This document shows, piece after piece, positions 34,401 to 44,653 of a stretch of DNA of 44,653 nt. The translations under genes were made by a program, and so were the position numbers. The first letter of the stretch is position 1. The number at the start of each line of letters is the position of its first letter. Below the pieces are notes generated by a model. The model was not told the origin of the DNA, did no database searches, and saw only the letters and a program-made list of their open reading frames with translations. The DNA is from Hypsibius dujardini (Eukaryota; Tardigrada; Eutardigrada; Parachela; Hypsibiidae), in NCBI GenBank assembly GCA_001579985.1, contig LRSR01010048.1:1-44653 (forward strand). Direction: 5' to 3'.

Positions 34401-37400
34401 AATATTTTTTACTAAAAGGAAAACTAATCCGCAGGAACTTTTATAGCAAAACAATTGCAAAGCGGCTTACGTCATCTAGCGAATTGAAAAAGATAGCAAA
34501 AGCTTAAGTAAGTCAACTTACCTGTTGTTTTAGACAAAGAAAATTGGTTTTTAAACATTTTTAGTTTTTTTTCCTTCGTTTTGTACCTAAGACTTCCAGT
34601 CAAATTAAGTTGGCTAATTCTGGTTCTATTTAAGTGTTTCCCAGTTGAATCTTCAGTGATCTTTACTATTCGCTCAAATTTGCCGAGAAACAAAAACGAC
34701 GTAGTTAGCAAACGTTTTAGTTTATTTTATCTTAAGCTTTAATTTAATTTTATCTAATATTCAAACTAAAACGAAGTAAAATATGTTTCTCTGATTGAGT
34801 ATTTCGATAGTTTAAGGTGTTAAAAAGCACCATACCTGAGTAATTCTGGGCGGTTTGTAGCTGAGTAATTGCGGTTCCCGAATTAAGTTGACCGATGATA
34901 TTGACCAACAAGTAAAACAAGTTTTGTTGAATAACAGTGACATCTTCCGTGTTTAGTTGCAAAAATATCGCCAGGTAATTCAGCTCGGTGACGGTCAGTA
35001 TATTAATGGGACTGGAAATCGCTTGAGCGACGCTGGTGGCCAACATTTCTCGTGACGACGGATCCGGCGGAAAAGCGGTCAGGTTGCTCGCTAAGAGGGC
35101 TACGATCGGGCTGATTGGTTCTGGACTCATGGGACATGGATCCGTCGGAAGGATGGATGAGAAACCCACGACAGGGTTGCCGACGCAAATGCGGCGAAAA
35201 TACGGATCGGGACAGTATTCCAGCGGCCTGCCTAATTCCACCACGTGGACTTGTCCGGCTGAAACAGGTCTCCAGTGAAAGAGCTCTCCGTTGGGGTAGC
35301 GTTTCGTTTCGGCGGGGCATCCATCTAAAAAACGGTGATGGTAGAATTCACACCGCAGTTAAACCGATTTGAAGCCTGGACTTGATTATTTTTAAGAAAC
35401 ACCCAAAGGGATAAATCATTGTGAGATTGAAAATTAAAGAGTTATGAATTGTAGAGCTATAAAGATGATAAAAAGATAGCTAGTTTTGTGACGCAATGGA
35501 ATAGATTTTGTGGCGAAATATGACCAAAATTCTAAACTAGCAATTCTACAAAAAAATTAGGAATTCGAGTAGAATGTATTAACGTTTCAGCCAAACTGGT
35601 TTAAACCGAAATTGTTTTCGTATTGACGGAGTGTGTTTATTTATTTAACTGGTTGTTTAACTTCTTACAGAAGCCGAACCAACTTAATACATGTTTGGAG
35701 CAAATGGGTGTATTATTGGAAATTATAGTCTTCGTGAAAAAGTTGTCGAGCTAGCTGCAAAACATATTATTTTAGCCAGAAACTAAGAATACGAACGTAA
35801 CGACTCAAAGCGTTCAGTAACAATCCCAATATTCTTCAGATAATACAACTAAAAAACCGATTTTTTGTCCATTGAGCTTTGTTTTTGAGTGATTTTTTCT
35901 ATGCAGGTTCAATCGGCTTCAAAGTTTTGCCGATGAACTTCAAACCAATTTGGGGCAAACCGATGAACGGTACAGGACCAAGCCATTCAGGTTCAAATCG
36001 TTAACATCTTCAGAACTGATACTTATAAATATTTCAATGTCTATCCACCAAGTCAAAAAATGAAGAAAACAAATTCACGTATGAGCCTCCAATGATGTCA
36101 CGTGGGCTTTAACGCTTTGAGCAAGGGCCAAAAAGCTGTATAACTTATGCCACTACAATGTTACATAGTTGCTTGGAGTGAAGAAAGAACATTCAAACAG
36201 CCATATCGAGCTCCCCTGCAAAAAGTTAAATCAACACCAAGCAAGAGCCGAGTTATCCTTATCCTTAATATCCTAAGATTAAATTAAATCAAAACTTCAA
36301 ACAGATGCTATCAATCGTAAGTCCCGGTAAGCAAATTGAGCCTCTGTTAGAATATCATTAGATTACAGCTGCGCGTCCCGGCGGTTCGGTTTCTTAAAAA
36401 CGTTTCGAAATCAATTTCATTATTAATGCTTTCTGTATTGTAAACAGGTAATCGTGGTGGACGGTCAGACGGTTCAGGCGGAAGAAGACACAAGTCAAAA
36501 GGGCGAGCGGGTAGGTGGCAGATAGACGAACGAAAAGTCAGGCTGATGGACGAATCGACAGAGAGAAGGTTGGGCTGGTGGATAGTGTGAAGATCGACTA
36601 GGAGGACCAGTGGTAGAGAAAAACGGATTGACAATAGGTCAAACTGACAGGCGTTCGGACAAACGGATGGTTTAGATGTTGAACAGGCGAACCGTAAGAT
36701 GAAGGGATGGACGAATCGTCTGGCTGGCGGACGGACAGAAAGGAACAGCAGAAGGCCAGAAGCATAGACTGACGGATAAACTGACGGACGAACGACATTA
36801 GAGAACACCAATGACCCTAAGATTGAACCCAAGAATGATCCACCCCCAAGACAGAAATGATTACACAAACGTTGTGTATGTTGCAGACAGAGACTGACTA
36901 ACCATTAAAGACTACATTGCCAATTTCAGGAACCAACTAAGCGAGGGCGAAGTCCCGAGCGCCGCTTAATAAATTGAATGAAGGTCCTTACCCGTTAAAG
37001 CCGTTGAGTTAGTTGCAGACGTAGACGTATTTGGCGCAATACTTGTCGCTGGTATTGCAGAAGTAGCTGGTGACGTTGCTTGGCCCATCGTGTTGGTGTA
37101 TGACATGCTTGTCAACGCTGTTGTGGTCGGCACCACTGCCCTGGCTCTGACTTGCACAGTTATCGTTAGAAGATCAAACATCTCCACGCGACACGCTTGT
37201 ATGGTCGGAGTATAGTCGGGGTTTGGTGTATATGTCGAATTGTCTTCGGCTGCTCTCACAGTCAGATTATAGACATTGCTCTCGGTGGTGGCATTCCACG
37301 CCAGATGGGTGATGCCACTGGCAAATGTAATGCGACCGTCAGACGGATGGACGGCAAATATGTCGCCACCGCTGTCCATCGTATAACGGATGGGACACAA

Positions 37401-39664
37401 GATGCCGGAGTCGCCGTCTATAGCACGAACGCTGGGAAGTTTACTCGCCTGGTTGGGATCGCCATGCTCCAAAAGAATGGTGTTCCCGCTGTTGAGTGGT
37501 TGAAATGCTGGTGGGAGGTCATTCTCATCAAAGATCAATACGCTGACGATGATTGAGGAGGCAGTGCCAGTAGGGTTGGTGGCCGTCACCACATTGTCGA
37601 ACAGGCACGGTCGGGGGCTCTGACAATACAACTAAACTTGTACACAGCGGAGTAGCACATGCACAAAACCAAACAGGAATGAAAACCAAACGTGAAGTCC
37701 CACTTGATAGAGTGAACAACGCGGAAAAGAGATCTGCTTATAGTACAAGTGTGTCCTTCCACCCTTGTCTTTCCGTCAGTCGTCTGTCTGTCCGTCCCTT
37801 TTCATCATACAACCGGACAACGGACGGACAGCCGCTGGAGGGCTCCTCGAGGAGCAAACGGACAGACGCATAGATGAACATACAGACAAACGGCTGGACG
37901 GCTGGACGGACGGACGGCCGGACGGAAAGACTAGTGAATGTTTTTATTTCCGGGACGTCCCTCAAGAAAACACGTCTATAAAAAACGGTTACATATGGTT
38001 CATTGAAAAATTGGTTGGTGTTACAAAAGTCAGAAACGTAAAGAACGTGAAACAGAAAAAAGCGTTCAACGATCAGGGAGCAGAAAAAATCCCCTTTAAC
38101 AATGAGCACTTACCATTGTTACACACGAACTGTAGGGTATCTTTTGTATCAGACGCAACGCCACTCGAGTATGCATTGCCTCCGCTTCGTTAGTTATGAA
38201 TCCCTGCGTATCGAAGAGCGGCTCAGCCGTCGGATAAACGGTAAGGTCACTCGCCAGTTCCACAATCGGTAGGGACGTCCCGGATTGCGTGACCTTAAGG
38301 CTGACTGTCCAGCGTTCGGTGCCCCAGGTATCGGAATCGAAGATAATCAGTTGCCCGCATTCCGGGCTCACAACGAGCGTTCCAGCCGAACTGAGCTCGG
38401 ACACGTATATCCACGAATTTTCGGACAAGTCCCATTTCGGTGAATCGTCCTTGTCCACAAAGCCGCCGCTGTCGTTGGCGGTCCTTGCATAGGCGTAATC
38501 CGACCGTGTGGAACTCACACTGATATAGGTGTGACAGTAGACGGTGATGACGGGATTGTAGCGACAGGGTTGCCGGTAATTTTCCAAATACTGCCTCACG
38601 TTACCAGTCAGAGAAATCAGGCACGGCACGTAACCGCTCTCCTCCGGACATACCTAAAAATGTTAACCCCTTAACGTCTACTACCAGATCCAACTTGATT
38701 TATAACGCAAAAATATATTTCTAATACTAATATATATATATAGTTTTACTTAATCAAAAATAATAGTCATTTTTCAGAATTGCTGGGTGACTTTGCAAAA
38801 TGTGAATTTGTTTACTTGGTCAATGTCCACCGTAGGACCACAAACACAATTTTTGCTGAAAACGGTGCTTGGACCTAATAAATACAATATTCGATCATCA
38901 AATCAATTAGAAACATTTTCAAAACTTCAGTTTTGTTCAAATCCGACTCATAATGCAACTCCAAATTAAAGTTTCAGTCACCGCCTACAACAATAAGATT
39001 AAGTGAAACCATAAACACCTAAATCTTAAACTGAAGTTTTGAAAATATTTTTAAAAGGGGAGGGCAAGTTTTCAAATCCCATGTAGTGCATGCATGTACT
39101 ATCACCAAATCTGAAACAATCAGGAAAAGCCGCCAAATTGCCAGAGTGACTTTTGAAATTTTGATGGTTGCCACTTTTTGTCCACTCCCTAAAGGTCCTA
39201 GTTCCAACTGTAACAATTTTAAAACGAGACCCTGGCTCGAACCGAACCTAATTGCGGCTTACACCGGTATGGGCAACTCGCTTACATCTCCACAGCAGAC
39301 ATACCATTTCCGGATATTCCGGGGTCGGGGTTTGGCGTTTCACGGACAGGCCTAGCACAGGTGTTAGATCTCCCATAACCGGGGCTGGCCAGAGGCCTTG
39401 CGGCACGCCGGTGCCAGAGTTGCAGCTGTCCTGTGACACAGACCAGTAGTTGTTATCCTGGATGGCCGCGGTGTAGACGGACGCCGCGACGTTGCAGCAG
39501 ACATAACCCCAGGGGACGTTTCTCAGCGCGACGTCTTGGTCGCTGATGCGGTGAAGACCTGGGATGTTCCTCAGCTGCTCGTCGGCGGACCACAGACAGG
39601 ACTGGGAGCGAACCGTGCCGATGGTAGCGACGACGACGAAGATTACTGACCCCGTGGGGAACAT
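28485..39664 (-). CDS. Adhesion GPCR with cadherin repeat, HRM, GAIN/GPS and 7TM
   Basis: There are eleven exons (minus): 39664-39286, 38652-38114, 37619-36992, 35324-34836, 34236-33943, 33438-33233, 33148-32862, 31905-31546, 30688-30588, 29118-28822, 28582-28485. They give 1225 aa with every phase closing. A signal peptide (SVIFVVVATIGTVRS) and a Cys-rich N-terminus come first. A cadherin repeat follows in exon 3 (VVTATNPTG, VLIFDENDLPPAF, VRAIDGDSG), then a Thr/Ser/Ala-rich stalk. Exon 4 has an HRM domain (CPAETKRYPNGELFHW to DPCPM). The GAIN domain spans exons 4-7. The GPS is intact (CVFWN, GC, CQCNHLTSFAILV), with predicted self-cleavage between Leu889 and Thr890 exposing a TSFAILVDFY agonist segment. 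Helix 1 follows directly; helices 2-4 are in exon 8 (ALAWGIPLIIVGII), extracellular loop 2 Cys in QMCWLQNQT, helix 6 SLFFILGLPWLLL, helix 7 FCGTQGFGIFAVQVF. The Ser-rich tail ends EPTDKKDS. The order resembles flamingo/CELSR but EGF and laminin-G parts are absent. The exon 1/2 junction is the least certain. Confidence 0.87.
28620..28783. mobile_element. Small inverted-repeat element in the last aGPCR intron
   Basis: TGGCGGATTGAG at 28620-28631 is perfectly matched in inverse at 28772-28783 (CTCAATCCGCCA), inside intron 28583-28821. The 164-bp unit is GC-rich and non-coding. A CAGTGGCGGA-type end is common in hAT-like non-autonomous elements, so a MITE is the likely identity; this is inference. 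Confidence 0.6.
29119..30587. other. aGPCR intron 9, no other gene seen
   Basis: A 1.47-kb intron between helix 5 and helix 6 exons. It holds AT-rich DNA and a few short frames without family resemblance. A GATTGATTGATT word lies near 30315. Confidence 0.5.
35325..36991. other. aGPCR intron 3, degenerate GACG/GACA repeats
   Basis: A 1.67-kb intron. The part from about 36450 to 36800 is a degenerate mixture of GACGGA, GACAGA and GGACGAA words. The 173-codon minus frame at 36347-36868 comes from this low-complexity DNA and is not taken as a gene. Confidence 0.6.
37770..37930. repeat. Inverted GTCC/GGAC tetranucleotide tracts in aGPCR intron 2
   Basis: TCAGTCGTCTGTCTGTCCGT at the left is complementary to the right-hand tract ACGGACGGACGGCCGGACGG, with a GACAGACGCATAG-type stretch between. 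The tract lies in intron 37620-38113 and can form a hairpin of several tens of bases. Confidence 0.7.
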
Positions 39665-39984
39665 ATCCACACCAGAGCTCGATATCCAATATGGTCTTGG
39701 CTATAGAGATTGCAAACTAAAACTAAACTAGAACTTTTGGTGACCAATCTTTACCTTTAATTTTTTAGTTTCTTGTCAAAACTTAACGAGTAGCTGTAGT
39801 ATCTTGGGATTTTACTTGAAAAACTGAGAAAACATTTATCAGCTAATCATAAACGTAGAATATTGTAAAAGTCTTAGCTACCAAAAGAAGCTAAAATTGC
39901 AAAATTTAAAAAAAACTAAACGCAACTTTTAGCAACTTATTTTATAGTCCTAGGTTTTCAGTATCTTGAGAAACTTAACAAAGA

Positions 39985-40532
39985 GCTTGAACAGGTGCAC
40001 CACACTTAATAAAACTTAAGCCTTGGTGCGCATACGCTTCTTCCTTGCCTTATCCGGAGTATCACAACAAGGTACACGAATAGCATGCACACAGAGAGTA
40101 AAAGAAGCCTCCAAATATGTTGACAAAACTTTGCGCCATCCTTGTAGACAGAGGGCAACCGTGGGCGAAGCGAATATTTGCATGCTGATTAGCGATTGTG
40201 TGTTTGTCCACTGTCCACGACATAGTCTAAACTTGTGATACTCACTACTAGTACTGGACTGACTTCATTGCGGACTGCTTGAACAGATACACCGCGCTTG
40301 ATAAAATTTAAGCCCTGGTGCGCATACGTTCTTCCTTGCCTTATCTGGAGTATCACCACAAGACACACGACTAGCATGGACACAGAGAGTCAACGAAGCG
40401 TCGAAATAAGTAGACAAAACTTTGCGCCGTCCTTGTAGACATAGGGCAACAGTGGGTGGCGCGAAGATTTGCATAGTGATTAGCGATCGTGCGTTTGTCC
40501 ACTGTCCACGACATTGTCTAAAATTGTGATAC
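39985..40532. repeat. Tandem duplication, ~255-bp copies spaced 292 bp
   Basis: Copy 1 (about 39985-40242) and copy 2 (about 40277-40532) both begin GCTTGAACAG. Both contain GGTGCGCATACG, CTTCCTTGCCTTATC, GACAAAACTTTGCGCC, GATTAGCGAT and TTTGTCCACTGTCCACGACA in the same order, with roughly 85-90% identity by eye. Frames through them do not match any family I know. Confidence 0.85.
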
Positions 40533-41115
40533 GCCGTATCTGGCGACAATTGTGCACATACAAAGCCTTGTCATTTAGTTTACGAAATGGTTATGTCCTC
40601 GCACGTTTTTCAGAAAAGTTGCAACTGATTTCGGTTTCCAGGACATAAATAGTTATTTAGATTAAAATTAGAATAAAAACTAAAAACGTTCAGGGGGCCA
40701 GGTATTTGGAATCGTATAGCAAGCCGCCTGATGTAGCTTTATTTAGCTCGATTGTCGGCAATTCTGGTTACCGGGCACAAAGCTAAGATAACGCCTCTCC
40801 AGAGACGGTGAGAAAAAATTGTTCTTACAGGAGAAACGGCTGATAAAACTACGAAAGTAGTGGATCTTTCGAGCCATAACTAACGTTGTCAGAGTATGCG
40901 CGAAAGTTTGAATATTTTATCCAAAACACATAGCAAATTATTCATTCAACTGGTCTCAAAAAGGTTTCCGTTAAACAAATTTATGCAGTTTTCATTCTCG
41001 TCAAAAAAACAAATTGGCCAACCCTGTGATTAGGTAGTTCAAAATAGGGGGTGGGTGACGGTTTTTTTAATGCAAGACATTCTGACACTGTTTCTGTGCA
41101 GGCAAAAAGTTACGA
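40533..41115. other. Intergenic, no gene seen
   Basis: 3' flank of the GPCR pseudogene. AT-rich, with no coding signal or repeat that I can support. Confidence 0.4.
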
Positions 41116-42151
41116 TTAGCGACGAACACGTCTCATCAAAAGAGACAACAGGGTTTTCTGCACATTTTTCAGCCCTAAGGTAAAGAGGACTGGATCGACC
41201 ACCGTGGCGCAGTGGAAGAGGATTGTGCCGACAATTCGTTCAGTTCCAGACAGATTGGATATACAGTATAGATGGTAGTTTCCGGAGTATAGAACGTTGC
41301 CACACTCAAACCCACAAGACGGAGCACAATCTATTTGCTTCTATTACTTCGAGACCTATTGTGAACCGAGACAGAAGAGGAGACGGATGACCGATCCACC
41401 ATAGCTGGAACGGACAGTTGCACAGCACGGTTAAACGGTCCAATGGATGGTCCAACCGATGATCTAATGGGCGGTTCGACGGATGTTCCAACGGACGGTG
41501 CAACGGAGGATACAACGGACAGTCGAACGGACAACGGTTCAATAGACGGTCTAACGGATGACTCGGCTCTTTATGATTGGGTGTTTGCGGATGCAGCCCC
41601 AACCGTCACGTGACGATGGCGTCTATAGTGAATCGGTTTACCGACCACAATAGTGGGAAAGATTGAGAAGATCACCACAATCGGCAGGACGAAAACAATT
41701 CTAGCATAGTACACCGACTTGGGTCTACACGGAACACACAGCCGACGGTGTCCAACAGGAAGCCATACCGGAACGCTCTCAACAGCACCAGCGGCGTTGT
41801 CCACGTCCAAGTCCGTACCCAGCCCGCTACGACGGTGAGAATGGCAAATGGTTTGGTGAAATGGGTATGATAGAAGAGGGGTGAAGGATGGCCCAAATGC
41901 GGTTGCGGGCAATGAGAGTATGCGAATTGACCACCGTGCCGAAAAAGTTGGGCAGACAGTAGCTGTAGACTACGCAGGTGGCGTAACACATACCAGCTGG
42001 GGGAGCGCTTGACCAGCACATCGATGGGGTATTCGATAGCGGCGTACACGTTGTAGGGGGTGCGCATGGCGCGGTAAAAGACGAAGAGGGCGAGGACGGT
42101 GCCGTTGAGCAGCAGAGCAAGTAGGAGGATCATCAGGGCGAAGGCAGGCAT
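41116..42151 (-). pseudogene. Rhodopsin-type GPCR pseudogene
   Basis: The region begins at an ATG at 42151 with helix 1 (ALMILLLALLLNGTVLALFV) and RTPYNVYAAIEYPIDVLV, with a likely deletion within helix 2. The helix-3 part (YATCVVYSYCLPNFFGTVV, NSHTLIARNRIWAILHP) is in a second frame. Helix 4 (FAILTVVAGWVRTWTW, LDTVGCVFRVDP) is back in the first frame. Helix 5 (YYARIVFVLPIVVIFSIFPT) is in a third frame. Loop 3 is replaced by degenerate GGTCCAACGGAC-type repeats (about 41400-41540). Helix 7 (GTILFHCATVVDPVLFTLGL, a DPxxF form of NPxxY) and a short tail reach a TAA at 41116-41118. At least three frame changes make it a decayed copy rather than one sequencing slip. The NRIWAI motif resembles an expanded GPCR group that I associate with tardigrades. 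Confidence 0.75.
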
Positions 42152-42310
42152 GAAGATTCAGCTGCGCGTTCCGTTCGGAGATGCCGTCGCGTTGATCCAA
42201 ATGGAGACATGCAAGGAGGTCACAGCTGATAAGCTGTTGAAGTAGAGTGATGCATTTTGGCGGCGATAAATATGACAATTTTTTAAAATAAAAGTTTTGG
42301 AAACGGAAGA

Positions 42311-42413
42311 CTTTTCTCAACGGAAAGAGCAAGAACACATCCTTACGCATTTGTGAAATGCAGTAGAAGAAAGAGATTTTGGGTTACAGAATGGGGGGAG
42401 CCCCTTATGAGAA
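42311..42413 (+). repeat. Dispersed repeat, copy 2
   Basis: Same orientation and high similarity to 5235-5337 (CTTTTCTCAACGGAAAGAGC and ACGCATTTGTGAAAT), followed by similar GAGATTTTGGGT and GGAGCC words. It lies just upstream of the GPCR pseudogene start, on the opposite strand sense. Confidence 0.8.
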
Positions 42414-43669
42414 CATGTTAGTTGTTCGTTGGACGCGAGATTTATGTACTGGACTGATATTAATTTTTGCTGAGTAGGTAAGTGTTGATACTGAACTGAA
42501 GCTTTAATCCTTAAATGAGTGGCTGTTTTCAGGTGCAGATTAGATATAATTAGAGGTGGAATCCAAGTCGGAAGCTTAAGCGGAATAGCTTGATTTGTTG
42601 AATTAAAGAAAAGAGGATCGCGTCTTGCGCATTAAGGTGACCATTTCCGTCTGAACTCTTTTCATCAAAAAAGAGCATTGTCTGGACGCTGTCGATCAAG
42701 ACAAGAAGCAAAGAGAATCACTACTAAATCGCGATGGCAATGATGAACTGATGAATGATGATTCTTGTTAAGGTTACCAGCCGTCAATTCTCAAAGATTT
42801 GCCCTTCTGTTGTTCGTGCGTTGAAAATACTAAGCCTTCCTCTTTCTCCAAAGAATCGATATTTTAAGCTGTATTCTACATGTATTCACCCTTGTCTCTT
42901 TGTTATCTCTGAAATGGTGTTATTGTTTGATCAAATACAGGTGAATTGATTGAATGAAAAACGCTGGGTTCACAACTCTGTCTTTGGTCTGTTAAAGACC
43001 ATTAAGCACACGGTAATACACAATTCTTACAATCCTTGTATGCTATTTGTCCTTGCCAAAATGACTATTGCCAAAATACATTGAGTCGTCGGTTGCCAAA
43101 CACAAGGTCTTCAAATGAAGCATCCTAAAACTTGCTGGTAGCTTCGTCCCATGTCACTGTTACGTCTGTTTGCCTGCCTCACGAATTCGACAGGTATTCT
43201 ACGTGTCAGTCATTGCGACGTCATCTTCAGTCACTTTATGTTAAAGATTTATTCCACGCACCAGAACCCGAATGAGGTTCATCATTCCCTAAACGCCTTT
43301 AAAGGAATTTGTTAATCGTTAATGAGTCGTAAACGAGTTGAAAACGGAATGAAGTGAAAAATGGCAAGCATTTAATGCTTATCTATGTTGCATGGTGTTT
43401 CAGCCAAATGTCACTCCACTACGCTTTCGAATAGAACGGATCATCAAGAAAAGCGACCCGGCTACAAGGAAGAGCGATAACAAATATAGGTAGATTGATC
43501 CAAGTCACTGAACTTTCACAACAGAAATAAACAGTTATTGCACCTCCTGGAAGGGTTCCCCCCCCCTAATGACTAACCTGTCACATTGACTGTCGAACAT
43601 CGGAGCGTCAGCCTTGAACACACTTGGGGTAGTTTATTGAGTTTGTGGTGGCAGTAGTCGCATAAAAGA
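42414..43669. other. Intergenic, no gene seen
   Basis: Upstream flank of the 43670 receptor gene. It should contain that gene's promoter. A short frame at 42755-42949 has no family resemblance. A C-run followed by TAATGA near 43558 is echoed by a C-run and AATGA near 44545. Confidence 0.4.
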
Positions 43670-44447
43670 ATGGATCGCAAGGTTTTTTATTGGGTACCTT
43701 TATGGCTGTGGTTGCTTTTGGGTAAAGCCACTGCTAACAGATACGTTGAAGGCCCGAAATTGAATGAAACCGCGACCTTAAAGCCTTCATTACATATCGA
43801 GTTTATCTTGACTGGGTTTTTCGGTTGTATTCCGACCAGCCTAGTCTTTCATGAACTAGCCATGGCCAGCGCGGTGCAACGTCTACGGAACAGTTACCCC
43901 CAGCACCGGTGGAATTGGACGAAAATAGTGGAACCACAAAACCTATGTCACCTATGTCATTCTGGCGGAGTGGTACTACTGGAGAAGGAACAGCAGTTGG
44001 GTTAATGTCATCGTCGGTTCAGGTAAGCACAATAAAGTGGATGGATATATCGTTCGTTATCTAAAACAAGAAATGAATTTTTCTTCCATGTTGCCCTCGA
44101 TATTGAGTTGCTTTAGTCGACGCATTTACTTTATGGACTTGTGCTGTAGTATCATTGTAGTAAATTCATATCAAAAATTTGATTTATTTTGTCATCTTTG
44201 GCGTTTATTGAAATTACGAAGCGTACTATTTGGGCAAGGAAAGACTGATTCCTTGAAATTGACGGCCTGCCAAATGACGTTTAAACGTATTCTTATTTAT
44301 TTAGTTCACCGGTACAGAAAAGAAAACAATAATCCACCCAAACTATGGCGGTCTGACAATTGTTTCTCTTACACTTTGCACAGCGTGTATCGAAAGCCTG
44401 ATGATGAACGATTTCGCTGGAAGCTTTAATGTTCTGCTGATTACCAG
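43670..44447 (+). CDS. Second natriuretic-type receptor, 5' exons only, frame break in exon 1
   Basis: Exon 1 (43670-44022) starts with a signal peptide (FYWVPLWLWLLLGKATA) and continues IEFILTGFFGCIPTS, ELAMASAVQRLRNSYP and WNWTKIVEPQN, which is the N-terminal pattern of the receptor ligand-binding region. The frame then changes by one base near 43940-43960, where CCTATGTCA is directly duplicated, and continues TYVTYVILAEWYYWRR and WVNVIVGSG to a GTAAGC donor. Exon 2 (44384-44447) reads CIESLMMNDFAGSFNVLLIT and ends at a GTACTG donor. The two intron phases (1 then 2) match those of the receptor at 12140-17495 at equivalent positions, supporting common descent. The exon 1 frame change means either a pseudogene or an assembly error. 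The rest of the gene lies beyond the right end. Confidence 0.7.
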
Positions 44448-44653
44448 GTACTGACCTTCATTGATAGTTGCTGTGAAACTAGTGATCCTGACATCCACTC
44501 AAAATCGCCATACAGAGTAGTCTCCTAATTTGTCGCGCCAGTTCCCCCCCCCCAATGATTGCCCTAGCACCTCCCCCCATTAATACCCTAGCATATGTAT
44601 TACAGGAAAAAGAAAGCAATCCCCCCTCCCCGATGAAAACGGAAAAGAACGGA

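Noticed and set aside
36347-36868. 173-codon minus-strand frame in the aGPCR intron
   Set aside because: Composed of degenerate GACG/GACA repeats and Ser/Pro/Arg-rich low complexity; not in phase with the aGPCR exons.

Overview
The window is eukaryotic nuclear DNA from an invertebrate animal. Genes are split by GT-AG introns, many of only 63-130 nt, there are no operons or ribosome binding sites, and the gene content is animal: an adhesion GPCR with HRM, GAIN and GPS, natriuretic-peptide-type receptors, rhodopsin-type GPCRs and a BORC subunit. The several receptor ligand-binding-region genes, the GPCR style and the short introns resemble tardigrades, but this is an inference from gene families and was not tested by any search. 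Exon models below were built by hand from splice sites, reading phase and family motifs. Phase closes exactly across 13 exons in one gene, 11 in another and 10 in a third, which is strong internal support.

Left part (1-12,000). Coding-like pieces of an unrecognised minus-strand gene lie at the left edge. A 67-bp tandem repeat follows, then a roughly 4.1-kb DNA element with about 0.3-kb terminal inverted repeats built from 34-bp hairpin units (3665-7772). The element holds a decayed protein with a 23-residue period. Next come a single-exon rhodopsin-type GPCR with a one-base frame break (8663-9683) and a small inverted-repeat element (11085-11647).

Middle (12,100-28,500). A minus-strand receptor (17495 to 12140) has a complete natriuretic-peptide-receptor-like ectodomain and one membrane helix, but only a short tail with no visible kinase or cyclase domain. 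Its largest intron carries a roughly 1.5-kb inverted-repeat element. KXD1, a BORC subunit (minus), and a PWI-like/RS-rich RNA-processing protein gene (plus, 10 exons, 859 aa) are divergent neighbours about 0.7 kb apart. Both carry the same 16-nt intronic repeat motif, in the same sense relative to their own transcription. Introns of the RS gene hold long TGTC and CAGA arrays that are complementary to each other. A two-intron gene for a 499-aa unrecognised secreted protein follows, with open frames of unknown status after it.

Right part (28,485-44,653). An 11-exon minus-strand adhesion GPCR of 1225 aa reads through without a break. It has a signal peptide, a Cys-rich N-terminus, a cadherin repeat, a Ser/Thr-rich stalk, HRM, GAIN/GPS and seven helices, like a much shortened flamingo/CELSR without EGF or laminin-G repeats. 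Beyond it lie a 292-bp-spaced tandem duplication, a rhodopsin-type GPCR pseudogene (minus) and, at the right edge, the first two exons of a second natriuretic-type receptor on the plus strand. That gene keeps intron positions and phases of the first receptor but needs a one-base frame change in exon 1.
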